Origin: Actinostola sp. cb2023
Taxonomy: Eukaryota > Cnidaria > Anthozoa > Actiniaria > Actinostolidae
Length of the DNA: 64,000 bases
Direction of reading: 5' to 3'
Assembly (NCBI GenBank): GCA_033675265.1
Contig: JAUJYZ010000125.1
Location: 392,501-456,500, forward strand
The notes under the pieces were generated by a model. That model was not told the origin of the DNA. It was given only the letters and a program-made list of their open reading frames with translations, and searched no databases. Of the stretch, positions 49,654 through 61,815 are shown piece by piece. The position numbers and the translations under genes are program-made. The first letter of the stretch is position 1, and each line of letters opens with the position of its first letter.

Positions 49654-52600
49654 CTACAGCGAACAAAAATACAAACAAACATCAATGATTTAGTGTTGAT
49701 GTGGCATGGGAAATGTTTGGAAATGTTTGGAATTCATGTTTTGAAATTTCGAGTCGATCAGTAGAGTTGTTACATCTAGGGCAAGCTAACCTCGGCAACG
49801 TTCTTTTCCAAGATTTTTCCTAATCTCTCAGTAATCGCGACGAAGTCAGGTCTCTGGTCGGGAAATTGCATCCAACAGTCTCTCATGATTGCATACATCT
49901 CAAGAGGGCAATTTAGTGGTTGTTTCATTCGTTGACCTTCACTAAGGTAGTCCAGAAGCTGTTCCGTTGGCAAGCCAGGGTAGGGATTTCCACCGAGAGT
50001 AAAGGTCTCCCACAACACGATTCCAAAAGACCATCTGAAAAAGATAACGAGGACAAATTGAACACGCATGTATGGTTGTTCCCGGGGTTATGCAGTGAAA
50101 GAGGATTCAGACAAATCTGTCATTGTCAATTTAGTCAATGGAACTGTTCAGCCAGTTGACAACCCCAATCCTTTCTGAAAGTTGTTCAGCTAGCGTCAGT
50201 CCTTAAATATCAGGTGCGCGGACAGGTAAATCTGAAACAACCTCCTTACTCTAGCCTCCGTTGCATATGATTGGGGGGGGGGGGGGGGGGGGGTGCTGTA
50301 GGGAAGGACGAGGAAGAAGGAATGTTAACAGTTTTTTTAAATTTCCTATTAGCTTGGCAACGCATGCTACATTAGGTTGTCTCATTCGCTATATCGACTG
50401 AATAGAGTCGTTTTCGTACGAGAATGGGAGTAGTTACGGTACGGTTCGTGCGGTGACGGTGCCGAGCAGTACCGTGCTGCAGGTGTTTTCGATTCCGTAC
50501 CGTGACGGTAATTCAGTGCCGTAGGTTTCCCACTCATGCGAAAACGATTCCGCCATAGAGATTCTCGCTAAATTTCCAATAGTTCACGAATATATGGCAT
50601 CCTCGAATCTTCGTTCCAGCAGTCTTCCGGTCGTAATCGCTCCGTCTTAGCGTCTGCGCTGACGGTGACGAGCAGTGACCGTGTCTTCGATTCCGTACCG
50701 TGACGGTAACTCCGTGCCGTAGGTTTCCGACTCATACGAAAACGACTCTCGCTATATACAGAGCTAATACTTACACGTCGCTCTTCTCAGTATATACGCG
50801 ATCAAACAATGACTCCATGGCCATCCACTTGACAGGCAATAATCCACTAGTCGTCTTAACGTACAGATCATCTTTATAAATGTCACGTGCAAGACCAAAG
50901 TCTGAGACCTTCATGACGTAATCCTTGCCCACCAGTATATTACGGGCTGCCAGGTCACGATGAACACACTGAAATGTTACAATTTAAGAAATAAACGTGA
51001 GGCTGCGGGGGTTCCGCTATAACGGAAGTCTGTTATCATGCAATCTAAACAAATTTAACGAAATTGTTCGACGAACTTGGAGAGGTGACTTTTATTTAGC
51101 ACCAAAGGTGGTTTTTCCACTGCACAAATGGGATCATTCTAGCCTGCGTAGCGGCGCTCTGGGGAGAGGAAGAAAGGGGAAAAAAGGAGGGGGACTGGGG
51201 AGGAAGGGAAGAGGGGGAGGGCAGGTGCTCCCTTTTTTCCCCCTTTCCCCCTCCCCCCAGAGCGCCGCTACACCTAGGATCATACATCATTTTGTGACGT
51301 TATTACACACCTTTCTGGAAGCAAGAAACTCCATGCCACGTGATATCTGATAAGCCGCCATTCCTAAGTCAACCAGAGTAAATTCCTGGTCAGGATTGGT
51401 CGAAGTCTTGACCCAGCTTGGGTCGTAAATATCTCGTTTTCCTCTCAAGAAAGACAACAGGTCACCATGAGGAGCAAACTCTATTATCACCATCAGCCGT
51501 CGACCGCGAGTGGAGGCTCCAAGAATGTTAACGATGTTTTTATGGTCCCCAAGATGGATGAGAATCTTGAGTTCAGATGCCAAGTCTTTGTAGTCATTTT
51601 GGGTGGCTCCCTCTGCATCGAGAGAAGAAAAACAGTGTAAGAAAACAGGAAATAGATTGATTTAGACAAGTTTGTTCTTGAGGAGCAATTACCTTTTAAA
51701 GTCTTAACAGCAACTGTCATCCTGGAAGTTCTCATGCTAGTATATTGGTTTTTCTTTTTACTTTCTCTCATAGATCTTCGTAATTTCGACCGGTTTTTTA
51801 GTGCCTCGGGGTTTTTATCACGTGGTTTAAACGCTGGCATCCCAATTGCTTCGGCTTTTAAAACCTGTCCAAAAGCACCGGCACCAAGAGGTTTACCAAT
51901 GATAAGCCTTTCCTCTGGAAACTCCCAGTCAAGGTCGTAAGGAAGGTCGTTACATTGGTCAAGAAGACTACGATCTGGGTCAATCTAAACCAAAACAGAA
52001 TGAAACTACCAGTAAACAATTTGAGCACAAATAATATAATTACTGTTGCATTACTACATAATCTTTATTAACTAAATAATATTAAAATATTATTCATTCT
52101 TGAATTGTATACATTCATATATATTTATAAATTTATTTATTAACCAATTATTGCTGCGAAGCCGTAAGGCGAGCAGCAACACTAATCTTGACGGTTTCCC
52201 TGTGTTATGTTGGGATCCCTGTGTGCTAGATGCCAGCAAAAATCTCGATTTGTGTTTGTCCTGCCGGATTTTTCGGTGTGGTCGGCGCAACTTCGACAAT
52301 GCTCGGACAGCAGTATGTTCTGAGCATGCAGTACAGGTGTCCAGCGGGGTTCATCATAAATTGTTACGTACATAATATTTGTACGTTCATGTTGTTCCTC
52401 GATGAATAGTAGACGATTTTGGAAGTTCGTTGTTGTTTGGTCCGAGGTATTCGCCGTGTAATTATGTCAAGGTCAAACTTATTTATTGCTGGAAGCATTC
52501 ATCAAGGCCACGAACGCTTAATAGTGACATTTCACGGGGAAGACAATGTTCTTTTATGAGTTTTTCAGCCCTGTTATTTGCTCAGAATTTACCAATCGAA

Positions 52601-53058
52601 CAATGGACCGCCGGCCGCCATGGCAGATCAGATCCTTGTCGAAGGAGATCGACTTCATTATCTGGATGTTCTTCGAAGTAGATCCATCCCTGACACAGAG
52701 ATGTTGTCCCTAAACTATCTCCCCATTATCAGTGGCATATTGGTCTTTGGAGACTAATAGTAATCCCGGGAGTAATGTAATTTTGGTATTTGGGGCTACT
52801 GATTACGGCACAAGCACATGATTGTGATGATTCGCTTATTTGGGCAGAATAACAAACAAATAATAATGCATTTACTTCTCGCAGCACTTCGCTTGCTTAA
52901 AGCAATGACTAGTTTACTTATTATTAGTATTTAGTTATTCCTTGTGATATAAAGATAAATGAAGATACGGGACCAAAGAAGGAAGTTGCAACTCAATTAT
53001 ATTGTGCTGAATGCAGTTTCTTTGATGCAGGGCCGTACACAGCACAGGGGGAGTTGCC

Positions 53059-53095
<37 letters not shown>

Positions 53096-56000
53096 TAGCA
53101 AGGCGAAAAAGATGCCAAAAAGTACTGAGAACTGTACTAGTGTTATTTATTTTTTCCTGTTAAATACGTACTGCCCCCAACCCCTTGAATTTTGAGTTAT
53201 GTACGGCCCCGTGATGGCTTTGGTCTCGGGAACTAGTTCAGGGTGGATATGATATTAATTAATAATATTAATTAATGATGTTAATTAATAAAATTTATTA
53301 AACAATAATCATTTATACAGCCTGCGAATACAGCCGCTTTTTGGCGCCCTATGGCACCCGCCAAAAAGCAGCTGTATTCGCAGGCTAACATTTATACAAA
53401 TATCTAAGGAGATACAAGGTATCTAATGAGATGCAAAATGTTAAAACATCACTTATTTTCTTCTAATCTACCAGGAACATCAATTGTAGATTAGTATCGC
53501 AACAAGCCAGGCTATAAAATAACTTTCAGCAATAGTTTGTGTGTAAAAAGTCGTATTTAGCATTTCAAATCTCATTAGATATCTTGTATCTCATTAGATA
53601 TTTGAAATTGTATACTACAACGTTTCTGCAAACGAGTGTATACAATGTATACATAAATATATCAATAAATACAACATAATTTAATTCAGCATACACCCAC
53701 ATGGGTATGCCAATTGTTTTGTTGCCAACTCCACCATATAAAATTGGCCTTTATATTCAACACCAAACTAACCTTGTAGTCTGAGGTTCCAGTTCTAAGA
53801 AAATACAGTTCTTTGTATTCTTCAATTTGCTTTTTCTGGCGTCGATATACAATGAAGCAGACAATGCTGACTAACAAAACAAATACTATGCACCCACAAA
53901 TGATACCAATGAGGGCCTGGTCTGATATTCCTCTGTCGTCGTTACGTTGAAAACCCACATCATCTTTCAGTTCTAAAAAAAAGTATTACGTTAGCAATCA
54001 CAAGGAGAAATACTATGTGAAATCTTCATAATCGCTCACCAGCGACACTGAATAGAGCAACAACAGACTTGTAGTTTGTTGCATTGCATGTGTAGTTCCC
54101 CATATTGCTCTTTTGAACATCCTTCAACTGGAGTATCGCTGTGCCTTTGCCACTTTTCAGAATTTTACGGTCATCAGCTCTTGTCCAGACGACATCAGGG
54201 ACAGGATTGCCAGATGCATGGCATGTTACATTGAGTGATTTTCCAAGAGTGACTTTAAAGTTCCTTTTTTCTTGGGAATGTATGAATGCAGCAGCTACAA
54301 AGAAACAAGGAAAAAGTAAAACAAGAGATTTTCACATTTTTTTATAATTAGGATTATTAGTGCTACTGATGTCATCGTCACGCCATAGAGTGCACACTTT
54401 GGTCTTTTTCAGTGAAATATTCCTTAATTTTCGACTTTATATTACAAAATAAATAGAAGATGGCTTTCTATGTTCTATACAAAAATGATGCACTTCTGAG
54501 CTCTTAAAATGCAGCTGATTGCTGTCGTTCGTGCATCCACTTGCTAGCATTTCAAGAGCTGAGGTGTGCATCCTTTTTGTATAGAACAAAGAAAGCCATC
54601 TTCTATTGGTTAAATGTATCAATAATAATAATATTATGATGCATAACATACATTTAGCCCTTCAAATTAAAGTGGAAGGTAACATTGGTTTTCATTCTGT
54701 TTAGGTGTCATTTGTTTGCCAACTTTTGAACATTTAATGCTCACCTAGAATATTGATTTCAGCATCTTTGCTGTCACTTCCTTCAGAGTTTTTAGCTATG
54801 CAGTTATACCAGCCAGTGTAGGTTGGATGTTCAGGCTTACAAATAATTAATGGAGTGCCCGGTTTTCCTTGGAGAAAGTAGTACCCAGCTGTTCTTGATT
54901 TACATCCAGCTTTGTTATCAAGACCTGATGAAATTTCAATTTCAGTACTGTCTATTGAATTTTTTGATGGTCCCTTGTACCATGTCACTGTTGCCTTCGG
55001 ATTTGCATCTGGGCTGTCACATATAAGCTCAACAAAATGAGCCACTTCCTCTTGAACTTCTTGTGAGACTAATCCGGTTATATTTGGCTTAAAACGACCT
55101 ACAAATGCAGACATAATAAATTCAGTTAAACTGTATGCTACCTCGGTAAATCCCAGCCCAGTCCCAGGGTGTTCTCTCATAAACAAGTGGGAAGGGTGAG
55201 ATAACGGTGGCAATCTTTTGGCAATTCATCTTTAATCCTTTGACTCTCACAGTGACCGAAACCGCCCGTAAAAATCGATACTATTTTGAAAAATTGTAAC
55301 TTTCTGAATTTTTGTAACATCTATTTCATAGAGACAACCAGATAACTCTTCAAATTTTAACCTCAAGTACACTGACTTACAGGTCTGATTTCTGGGCATT
55401 AGTTCAATTTGTTTTTCATAGAAATCAAAAATGCGAGATTTTGATACATTTCACAACCTCGAAAATGACTGACATTTGACTTGGATTTTCTTCCAAAATA
55501 CATCACAGTGAAACAAAATGCCACTTTCTCAGCAAACTTCCATCTCTCTTCGTGATACATTCGTGAATTTTTCCCTGTCTTTTCCTTAACTCGCCGAAGA
55601 ATAGCCATTTCCTTAGAACCACTTTTGCAAACATGTTTTCCTTCTGCATGCCCGAAAAGGATGCTGGGAACATACAGGAAATTTTGACAGTGAGACCCCC
55701 GGTCCTTTCGTTTCTTAGATTTTTTTAGTGTCGAGGCACTCGGTCCTACAGTCAAAATATTGAATTGGTTGCATTCTTTACAAGTCCAAAGTCGCCAAAA
55801 CTGCCTTTGTGGGTCCTGGAATTCACCACAGAACAACCAGAGAGACGATTTCACTTTGAGTCCACCATTTTGAATTTCCTCAATGCACTGCCGATATGTC
55901 TTCGTAAAATCGCATCTCATCCCTGGATTTTATCAGGAGAACAGTCTCTACCACACCAGTGAAGCTTAATGGTCATGCTGTTCTGGGGGCTTCTGTGGTG

Positions 56001-59000
56001 AATAATCGCTATAAATAAAATGCAAAATAGTAAGGAGATCCCATGACAAAAGACAGATCATGTGAGAAGTTGAGCACTAGGGGTTTCAGAACAGTCAAGA
56101 TTTCCATGGAAACCCCATATATGGAATCAAAATTTCCTACGGCGTGATTAGGTCCAGAAAATCGCTAAAAACCTAAAAAATATCTGCATGTCAAAGGGTT
56201 AATGGACTTTCCATTTTCATATTCAAGTGTCAGATGCACATTGTACACACTGTCAACAACAGTTATATTCAATTATCGAATTCATGAATAATTAATGAGA
56301 CAAATACAATAGAAATCATAAGCGTAGCAGACATCTGTAAATCGGCAAGAGATTCGTCCTCATTTGCATTCAACTTTAACTTGGATTTTCTTGGCCAAAC
56401 TGTTTCCTATCATCAAAATTATAGTAAAACATCCACTTATACATCGTTGGATTCGATAAGTAATATACAATATTCGCGTCCGATCTGTATGGGATTCTCG
56501 AGTTTGTAAATCCCATACAGATCGGCCGCTCATATTGTATATAGTACTTACAATGTATTGGGTTCATCAAATAATATTTTTATGGTTTACTTTACCTTTG
56601 ATAATGAATTTGATGGAGTCATTCCTACTTTGATCAAACAATGCACAGGAATACACGCCAGTGTCATTGACAGTAGTATTTACAAGTGTAAAATCAAATA
56701 TAGCATAGTTAGCATCGGAGGTTAGATTTCTCATTGTGATTGTGACTCTCTGGTCAATGGCGTTAGAGATGGTTTTGCCATCCTTATACCACTGAACACC
56801 ACCAAATAATGGACTAGCAAACTGCTTTATGACATCACATTGAATTTCTATTGGATAGGTTCCAGCTGTATACACCAAGGTGTCTTCAGGATTTTTGATT
56901 ATGAGCATTTCTTTGTTTTCTGTGAAGTCAATACAACATTTTCAAGTCAAAACAACTAAGCAAACTGGTAAATTAGATATGGGTCGGAGTGAAGGGCATA
57001 GAATGGTCAAATCCGAGACTCACTGAGACACTGAGACACCCGAGCACGAGACTTCACTATTTTGTTTGAAGTTTGAAAATTTGAGATTTCGAGCCACATA
57101 TTGACCTTTACAAAATCGCTCAGATTTTGCTGAAAGCTGGTATTTTTCAGAGACCATTCTATAGCCCAAGAGTGTGTTTGGTTGTGGCATTAATTACTGA
57201 CATGGAATATGACAGTTGAAGCATGTGATGATTAAATAGGACTTCTTTACACTTCTCTCATGAACTGCTCTATTTTCTATGTGAGCTCATGGCACACAGA
57301 CATACCGTACTTTATTTTTCTTGTCATGTTATGTACATGTATTCAATACGTCAATTTTTGCATTCACAGATCCAGTTGTAAAACTGCTGTACTTATTGGT
57401 CAGACGCATTTGTACAGGGTTAGCCTCGAGTCAGTGTAAATTATTCACAAATATCAACAAGAACACGAAAAAATGTTGACATGAAACAATAGAATCATTT
57501 TTGAATTGCACAGACTGTTTTCTGAATCGAGGCTAACCCTGTAGTAAATGCATCTTTTGTCAAGGACAGTCTGTGGTCATCTCTAAACAATGTGAAACTG
57601 GAGTATTACACATTACATGTGCTCATAAATTATGTACTTTTAGCTGAACCTTTTCAGTACCACAACCACTTTTAAATGTTATTGATTCTAAACTAATACA
57701 TTGTATCACCTACCATCACGGAGGAATGTCCTGGTCTGGTTGTCTGATCCAAATTGATTCTTTGCTGTACACCTGTAGAATGCTTCTCCTTGTTCACGTG
57801 GAATTCCAACAACACTAGTGTTTGAAGGTTTCCCAGATGGAGAGGTGATTTGATGGTTTTGGGGAAGAGGTGCCCAGTTCTTATTACTTGGTAAGCAGCT
57901 ATTGGATCCAAGGATGCAAATTCTCTTTTGATATTCCCAAGTCCAAGTTGCTGTTGGATTGCTCATTTTTATAACACATTCCATTGTGGCAGCAGTATTT
58001 TTGGGTACCATAACTGGGTTAGTATTCTTAACAATCGTGGGCTTTACTATAGAAAAAGAAAAGAAAACAATTCATCTCATTGCAATAAACTCGATAACTG
58101 GTTATAAATTCAATGAAACACTTGTACAGTACAAATATGATATTTAGTGCTTGGTGTCAATCTGCTGTTGAAAGTCCTTGAATCTCATGACATGTATTTA
58201 CCTTCAACTGCAAACACTACCAAACATTTAATGACACTTACTTTGTATATTAACATACATATCAGCTTCAACTGTTGCAAGTTCATTCTCAGCCTTGCAG
58301 TGATACATCCCATGGTCATCAGGGTACTTTAACTTGGATATCATCAACGTGGTGTTGTATTTTTCATATTTCTTGATAGGTGTGAATACCAATGTGTATT
58401 TGGGTCCTTTACATGGTGCATATTCATTCATTGTACATCCCGACACTTTAATCTCTTTGTTTTCCTTGTACCATTTCACTTTTGGTTTTGGGTGCGCTTG
58501 AATTGAACATTCTAATTTCACATCTTCAAGAATGTTGGCATCCAGAGATGGGGTATGTGATAGTATCTTTGGTGATAATTTTTCTGCAAATGGTAACATG
58601 CCAAAATTAACTATATATATAACAGTGGAAAGCAAAACTTTATAACCTTTGAAAGTACAAGAACATGTACAAGGCAGTTATTTAGCTGAAAGTTTGCATT
58701 CAAGTGCGACAAATGTAGAATTTCATGTAGTTGTTTCCATCAGATTGTTTTTGTTTCTAAGTTATTATTGTTTTATGAATGACTGATGTGTAGAGATGGG
58801 AATATTTCATTTACATTTTTTTTTTATTCCCCTCATCACAATGTACATGTAATATACCACTTTTGATACATGCAGGTACTTGCCATGCACAAAGGTTTCA
58901 TTGCGAGGCCCTGGGCAATAATTAAATTTAATATTTTATCTTTTCACGAATCAGTGAGCATTATTCAACGGAGCCTTTCTTCGAAATCATTGTACGCAAC

Positions 59001-61357
59001 TAGTGAAGCATATATCGAAAGTCAGCTATTGCTTTCCCATACTCTTTAATAGTGTTTTACAAGAACCTTTTAAACCTTTATTTCATGAAAATATATATTA
59101 TTTTATTGCAATCTTGAGTAGTAATAATAATAATAATAGTTTTAGGATCGCCGCACAGTCTCAATGCTCTTACATAGCTCTAAGATAGTAATATAATAAG
59201 AAATAAAATCATTAGTACTAGAGTTCACTAGGATCGCCACACAGTCTCAATGCTCTTACATACAGTCACAGGACATAAGTATTCGTCAGTTTCGAAAATC
59301 GCGCGCGAAATTTACAGACGCGTTCGCCAAGTCAGCGCGGGAAAACATGCGATATTTCAACGCGGCCGCCCCGTTGAGGCAGGAAAAATTGATGAATGTA
59401 AACAAAAAGTATCAGCTCACCAAAATCACGAAAAATATTTGCAATATGACCTAAAAGTAGTGAAATAGAAGTCATTTTATTAACACCACTCCAATACGTT
59501 TTCTTTGACGATCGAACGTCTTACACATGTCTTAAAAAGTTTATTTTTGATGTAATTATTTGTGAAAATGCATTGGTTTTTGGTTATAGTCGTTTACTGT
59601 TCAGTTTCTCCTTGTCTTGAACCACTGAAAGCGCTTTTTCCGATTCACTTCTCTAACTATTTACATTCTTCTTCGCAGACCTCCTTCTATACCCTTCCAA
59701 AGGCAGAGTTCCCTGAACATATTTTTCGCTGAAATGGTGTTGTTTTTCCCCGTTATAGCTTCGCTGTTATATCTTCACGTTTGACCGTCGAACTAGAGCG
59801 TTTTTATCTCTCCCGGTAAATAATTTTCGTCTGCCTTTACGTGTTACGTTCTTCGTCGAGCCGGTTGTTTGTACTTTCTTCAGAAGGCTTGTAATAGTTG
59901 TTCTGGGTATCCCAACCAGTCTTGCCAGCTCTGACTTGTTTTTCACATATTTCGATAACTCTACGATGTTTTTCTTTTCTTCGCTCAGCTCAGCCGATTT
60001 ACGGCCCATACCCAAAAATCAAAGCATTTTCACAAATAATTACATTAAAAAATAAACTTTTTAAGACATGTGTAAGACATTCGATCGTCAAAGAAAACTG
60101 GATTGAGTGGTGCTAATAAAACGGCTTGTATTTCACTTAATATAGTCCATATTGCAAAGATTTTTCGCCATTTTGGTGAGCTGATACTTTTTGTTTACAT
60201 TCATCAATTTTCCCACCTCAACGGGGCGGCCGCGTTGAAATATCGCATGTTTTCCCGCGCTGACTGGGCGAACGCGGTCTGCAAATTTCGCGCGCGATTT
60301 TCGAAAATGACGAATACTTATGTCCTGTGACTGTAGTTCTAAGATAGTAATATAATAAGATATAAAATCATTAGTGCTAGAGTTCACTCCACTTGGACAT
60401 CAAGACTGGTCAAAAAGTATGTACATTTGAGTAGTAGTAATAATAATAATAGTTTTAGGATCGCCACACAGAGTCTCAATGCTCTTACATAGCTCTAAGA
60501 TAATAATATAATAAGATATAAAATCATTAGTACTGGAGTTCACTCCACTTGGACATCAAGACTGGTCAAAAAGTATGTACATTTTCCTTGAAGAACATCA
60601 CATATCCCCACATGATTTCAAAATTCTCACTGTCACAGAGGTCGTATCTGTCAAAACTCCTTCGATTATTGATCATGCATCAAAAAATGCATACTAGATA
60701 GACAATAGTAAAGTGGAACCATTTGTTGTATTAATAACTTACCATTCACAATTATTGATGTCAATGCATATCGTTGCTTCCCTCTGAATCTCACAATGCA
60801 CTTGTAAGCGCCAGTCTCACTGATTTGGGCATTTTTGATCATGAGAATGTTTTGGGCCGTATTCGTTGTAATATTATCGACAAGTACAGTCTTCTCTGTT
60901 GGAACCTGAATATCAGAGCCATTAGTGAAACTTCTGTACCATATCAGTGTAGTTTTACGAACACTCTCACATGTTATATTCCAGTTATGTCCCTCTGTCA
61001 AAGCTATTACATGACGTGGTATAATGGCAACTTCAGGGATGTTATTTATATCTGGAAGCAAAAAGCCAACACCACTAGGCCATTGGATCTTTTCACCACT
61101 TGCATCAATTGCGCGACATTGGTAGAATCCTGAATTAGATAGCCCAAAGTCCAAAATCGTATAGAAATCTCCTTTTATTATAATGTGAGATTCCAAGCCT
61201 GCTTTGGGGAGTTTCTCCCAGGCGATACCCTGTTTGTGATACAGTGATGTAGTTACATTGGTGCCATTGGTGCTGCAATCGATGCCATAATTTTCTCCAA
61301 ATGCAACAGCATGGAATTGAAATGGTTTCTTCAAAAACTGAAAGCCAGCAGAAGAAG
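48953..61357 (-). CDS. RTK-3: seven-Ig VEGFR/PDGFR-type receptor tyrosine kinase, lacking its signal exon
   Basis: Thirteen exons: 60743-61357, 58242-58583, 57714-58046, 56596-56919, 54745-55098, 54040-54294, 53773-53972, 51693-51984, 51311-51612, 50775-50968, 49791-50034, 49499-49653, 48953-49241. With one base from the missing exon the frame closes at 1299 aa plus TAG. Counting from the first complete exon: Ig1-2 to residue 205, Ig3 to 319, Ig4 to 430, Ig5 to 538, Ig6 to 656, Ig7 to 741, membrane exon to 808, kinase to 1152, tail to 1299. The signal-peptide exon should end in phase 1. I found no candidate in 61358-64000, so it probably lies outside the window. Catalytic motifs HRDLAARN and SDFGLARD are intact; APE reads AME. 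Introns contain the piggyBac-like and Tc1-like elements. It is the most upstream of the three tandem paralogues. Confidence 0.9.
49791..51984 (-). CDS. RTK-3 tyrosine kinase exons
   Basis: 51693-51984: [29 protein letters not shown], a beta2-beta3 insertion with [15 protein letters not shown], and MTVAVKTLK. 51311-51612: [10 protein letters not shown] and [10 protein letters not shown]; the GACT motif reads GAST. 50775-50968: [31 protein letters not shown]. 49791-50034: WSFGIVLWE and GGNPYPG. Exon lengths 292, 302, 194, 244 equal those of RTK-1. Confidence 0.92.
50405..50749. mobile_element. MITE composite carrying a copy of the RTK-2 5' leader
   Basis: A whole MITE (50405-50550, ends GAGTCGTTTTCGTACGAG and complement) is followed by 107 bp (50553-50659) nearly identical to 46126-46229, then by half a MITE (50660-50749). 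It lies in the RTK-3 intron between the third and fourth kinase exons. Confidence 0.8.
51137..51277. mobile_element. Hairpin MITE with GCGGCGCTCTGGGG arms
   Basis: TAGCGGCGCTCTGGGGAGAG and CCCCCCAGAGCGCCGCTA around a purine-rich middle. RTK-3 intron between kinase exons 2 and 3. Confidence 0.75.
52620..52757 (+). CDS. Short ORF with strong Kozak start, 45 aa, doubtful
   Basis: ATG in a GCCGCCATGG context encodes [20 protein letters not shown] and on to TAA at 52757. It lies opposite the RTK-3 intron between the membrane and first kinase exons, downstream of a GGGATCCCTGTGTG transposon-end motif at 52209. It looks like a 5' gene end carried by a transposon. No family recognised. Confidence 0.25.
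   Translation: MADQILVEGDRLHYLDVLRSRSIPDTEMLSLNYLPIISGILVFGD
53027..53213. repeat. MITE family CAGGGCCGTA, copy 2
   Basis: Same family as 16662-16855, with a C-run of about 35 at 53060-53095. Ends TACGGCCCCGTGAT, an inverse of the start. RTK-3 intron. Confidence 0.75.
53318..53387. repeat. Short hairpin with AGCCTGCGAATACAGC arms
   Basis: Two inverted 32-bp arms around TATGG. RTK-3 intron. Confidence 0.75.
53773..53972 (-). CDS. RTK-3 transmembrane and juxtamembrane exon
   Basis: A hydrophilic stalk ([15 protein letters not shown]) is followed by a helix of about 24 residues rich in Ile, Val, Leu and Cys, then [14 protein letters not shown] and TSDYK at phase 0. The IEEYK segment is shared with RTK-1. 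Confidence 0.9.
54040..61357 (-). CDS. RTK-3 exons encoding seven Ig domains
   Basis: 60743-61357 encodes Ig1 and Ig2 together. Then Ig3 58242-58583, Ig4 57714-58046, Ig5 56596-56919, Ig6 54745-55098, Ig7 54040-54294. All are bounded by phase-1 junctions. F-strand signatures: GFYQCRA, GAYKCIV, GMYHCKA, AFYRCTA, GVYSCAL, GWYNCIA, GNYTCNA. The domain order matches RTK-1 one to one. Confidence 0.9.
54449..54609. mobile_element. Foldback MITE
   Basis: AATAGAAGATGGCTTTCT and its inverse, arms about 70 bp. RTK-3 intron between Ig6 and Ig7. Confidence 0.75.
55232..56202. mobile_element. piggyBac-like non-autonomous element
   Basis: Bounded by TTAATCCTTTGAC at the left and GTCAAAGGGTTAA at the right, i.e. 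a TTAA target duplication with CC(C)TTTGAC termini, which is the piggyBac pattern. About 971 bp. Contains the 55399-55920 ORF. Confidence 0.6.
55399..55920 (-). CDS. Unrecognised 173-aa ORF inside a piggyBac-like element
   Basis: An uninterrupted ORF starting [15 protein letters not shown] and rich in Lys, Phe and Cys, with a WTCKECNQF Cys pair. It lies in the RTK-3 intron between Ig5 and Ig6, in the same strand as the receptor, and within an element bounded by TTAA. I do not recognise a transposase catalytic domain. It may be a remnant of the element's own protein or a captured host exon. Length and lack of stops are the only coding evidence. Confidence 0.35.
   Translation of the reverse strand: MRCDFTKTYRQCIEEIQNGGLKVKSSLWLFCGEFQDPQRQFWRLWTCKECNQFNILTVGPSASTLKKSKKRKDRGSHCQNFLYVPSILFGHAEGKHVCKSGSKEMAILRRVKEKTGKNSRMYHEERWKFAEKVAFCFTVMYFGRKSKSNVSHFRGCEMYQNLAFLISMKNKLN
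57415..57541. mobile_element. Short MITE with TA flanks
   Basis: CAGGGTTAGCCTCGA and TCGAGGCTAACCCTG, TA on both sides. RTK-3 intron between Ig4 and Ig5. Confidence 0.75.
59263..60333. mobile_element. Tc1/mariner-like element with long inverted repeats
   Basis: Starts CAGTCACAGGACATAAG and ends with its reverse complement, flanked by TA on both sides (59261-59262, 60334-60335). Arms of about 300 bp match from the termini through the GTCTTACACATGTC region. The interior holds the HTH fragment. It is inserted in the second unit of a tandem repeat, in the RTK-3 intron between Ig2 and Ig3. Confidence 0.85.
59767..60015 (-). pseudogene. Tc1-like transposase N-terminal fragment
   Basis: An 82-residue [23 protein letters not shown]... 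with a first helix-turn-helix ([19 protein letters not shown]) and a [17 protein letters not shown] segment, the usual layout of the Tc1/mariner DNA-binding domain. It stops before any DDE catalytic domain. The remaining element is too short to encode one, so this copy is non-autonomous. Confidence 0.7.
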
Positions 61358-61689
61358 CTGAAACAATAAAAATAAATATAAACAAATGTTAAATTGGCAA
61401 AAATAACAACAAGAAAAGAAGTTATTTGGATTTCTTGAGAAAAATTGTGTTTGCCACAAATAATAATTATCGATCATACATGAATAATGTCATAATTCAA
61501 ATTGATCCAAAGAAATGCATCTTGACACAATGTACATTTACGTAACAATCACTTCATCATTCAAACTATACAAATGTAGTATTCATGTACTGGTATGTAC
61601 CAAACATGGGGTAGGGCTTATCTATGAGTGCAACTTATCTGCCAGTATACAAAATAAATAAATAATGTAAGATATATAGAGGTTATCTA

Positions 61690-61815
61690 CCAGCCTTGGT
61701 CGGTCCGGAAAGGGAAAAACTGTGGCCGAGGTCTTGAGCATACAGACCGAGGCCAAGGTCTGTTTTCAAGGCTGAGGACACAGATTTTCCCTATCCGAAC
61801 CGACCAAGTCCAGTA
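61690..61815. mobile_element. Hairpin MITE
   Basis: CAGCCTTGGTCGGTCCGGA and its imperfect inverse with GGCCGAGGTCT inner repeats, followed by a C-run at 61824-61839. Upstream of the first visible RTK-3 exon. Confidence 0.7.

Larger units (their letters stand above)
59120..60590. repeat. Tandem repeat split by the Tc1-like insertion
   Basis: Units start near 59138, 59231 (interrupted) and 60454 and share GGATCGCC.CACAG, TCAATGCTCTTACATA, TCTAAGATA and AAAATCATTAGTACT. The 60334-60450 piece continues the unit broken at 59261. Confidence 0.7.
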
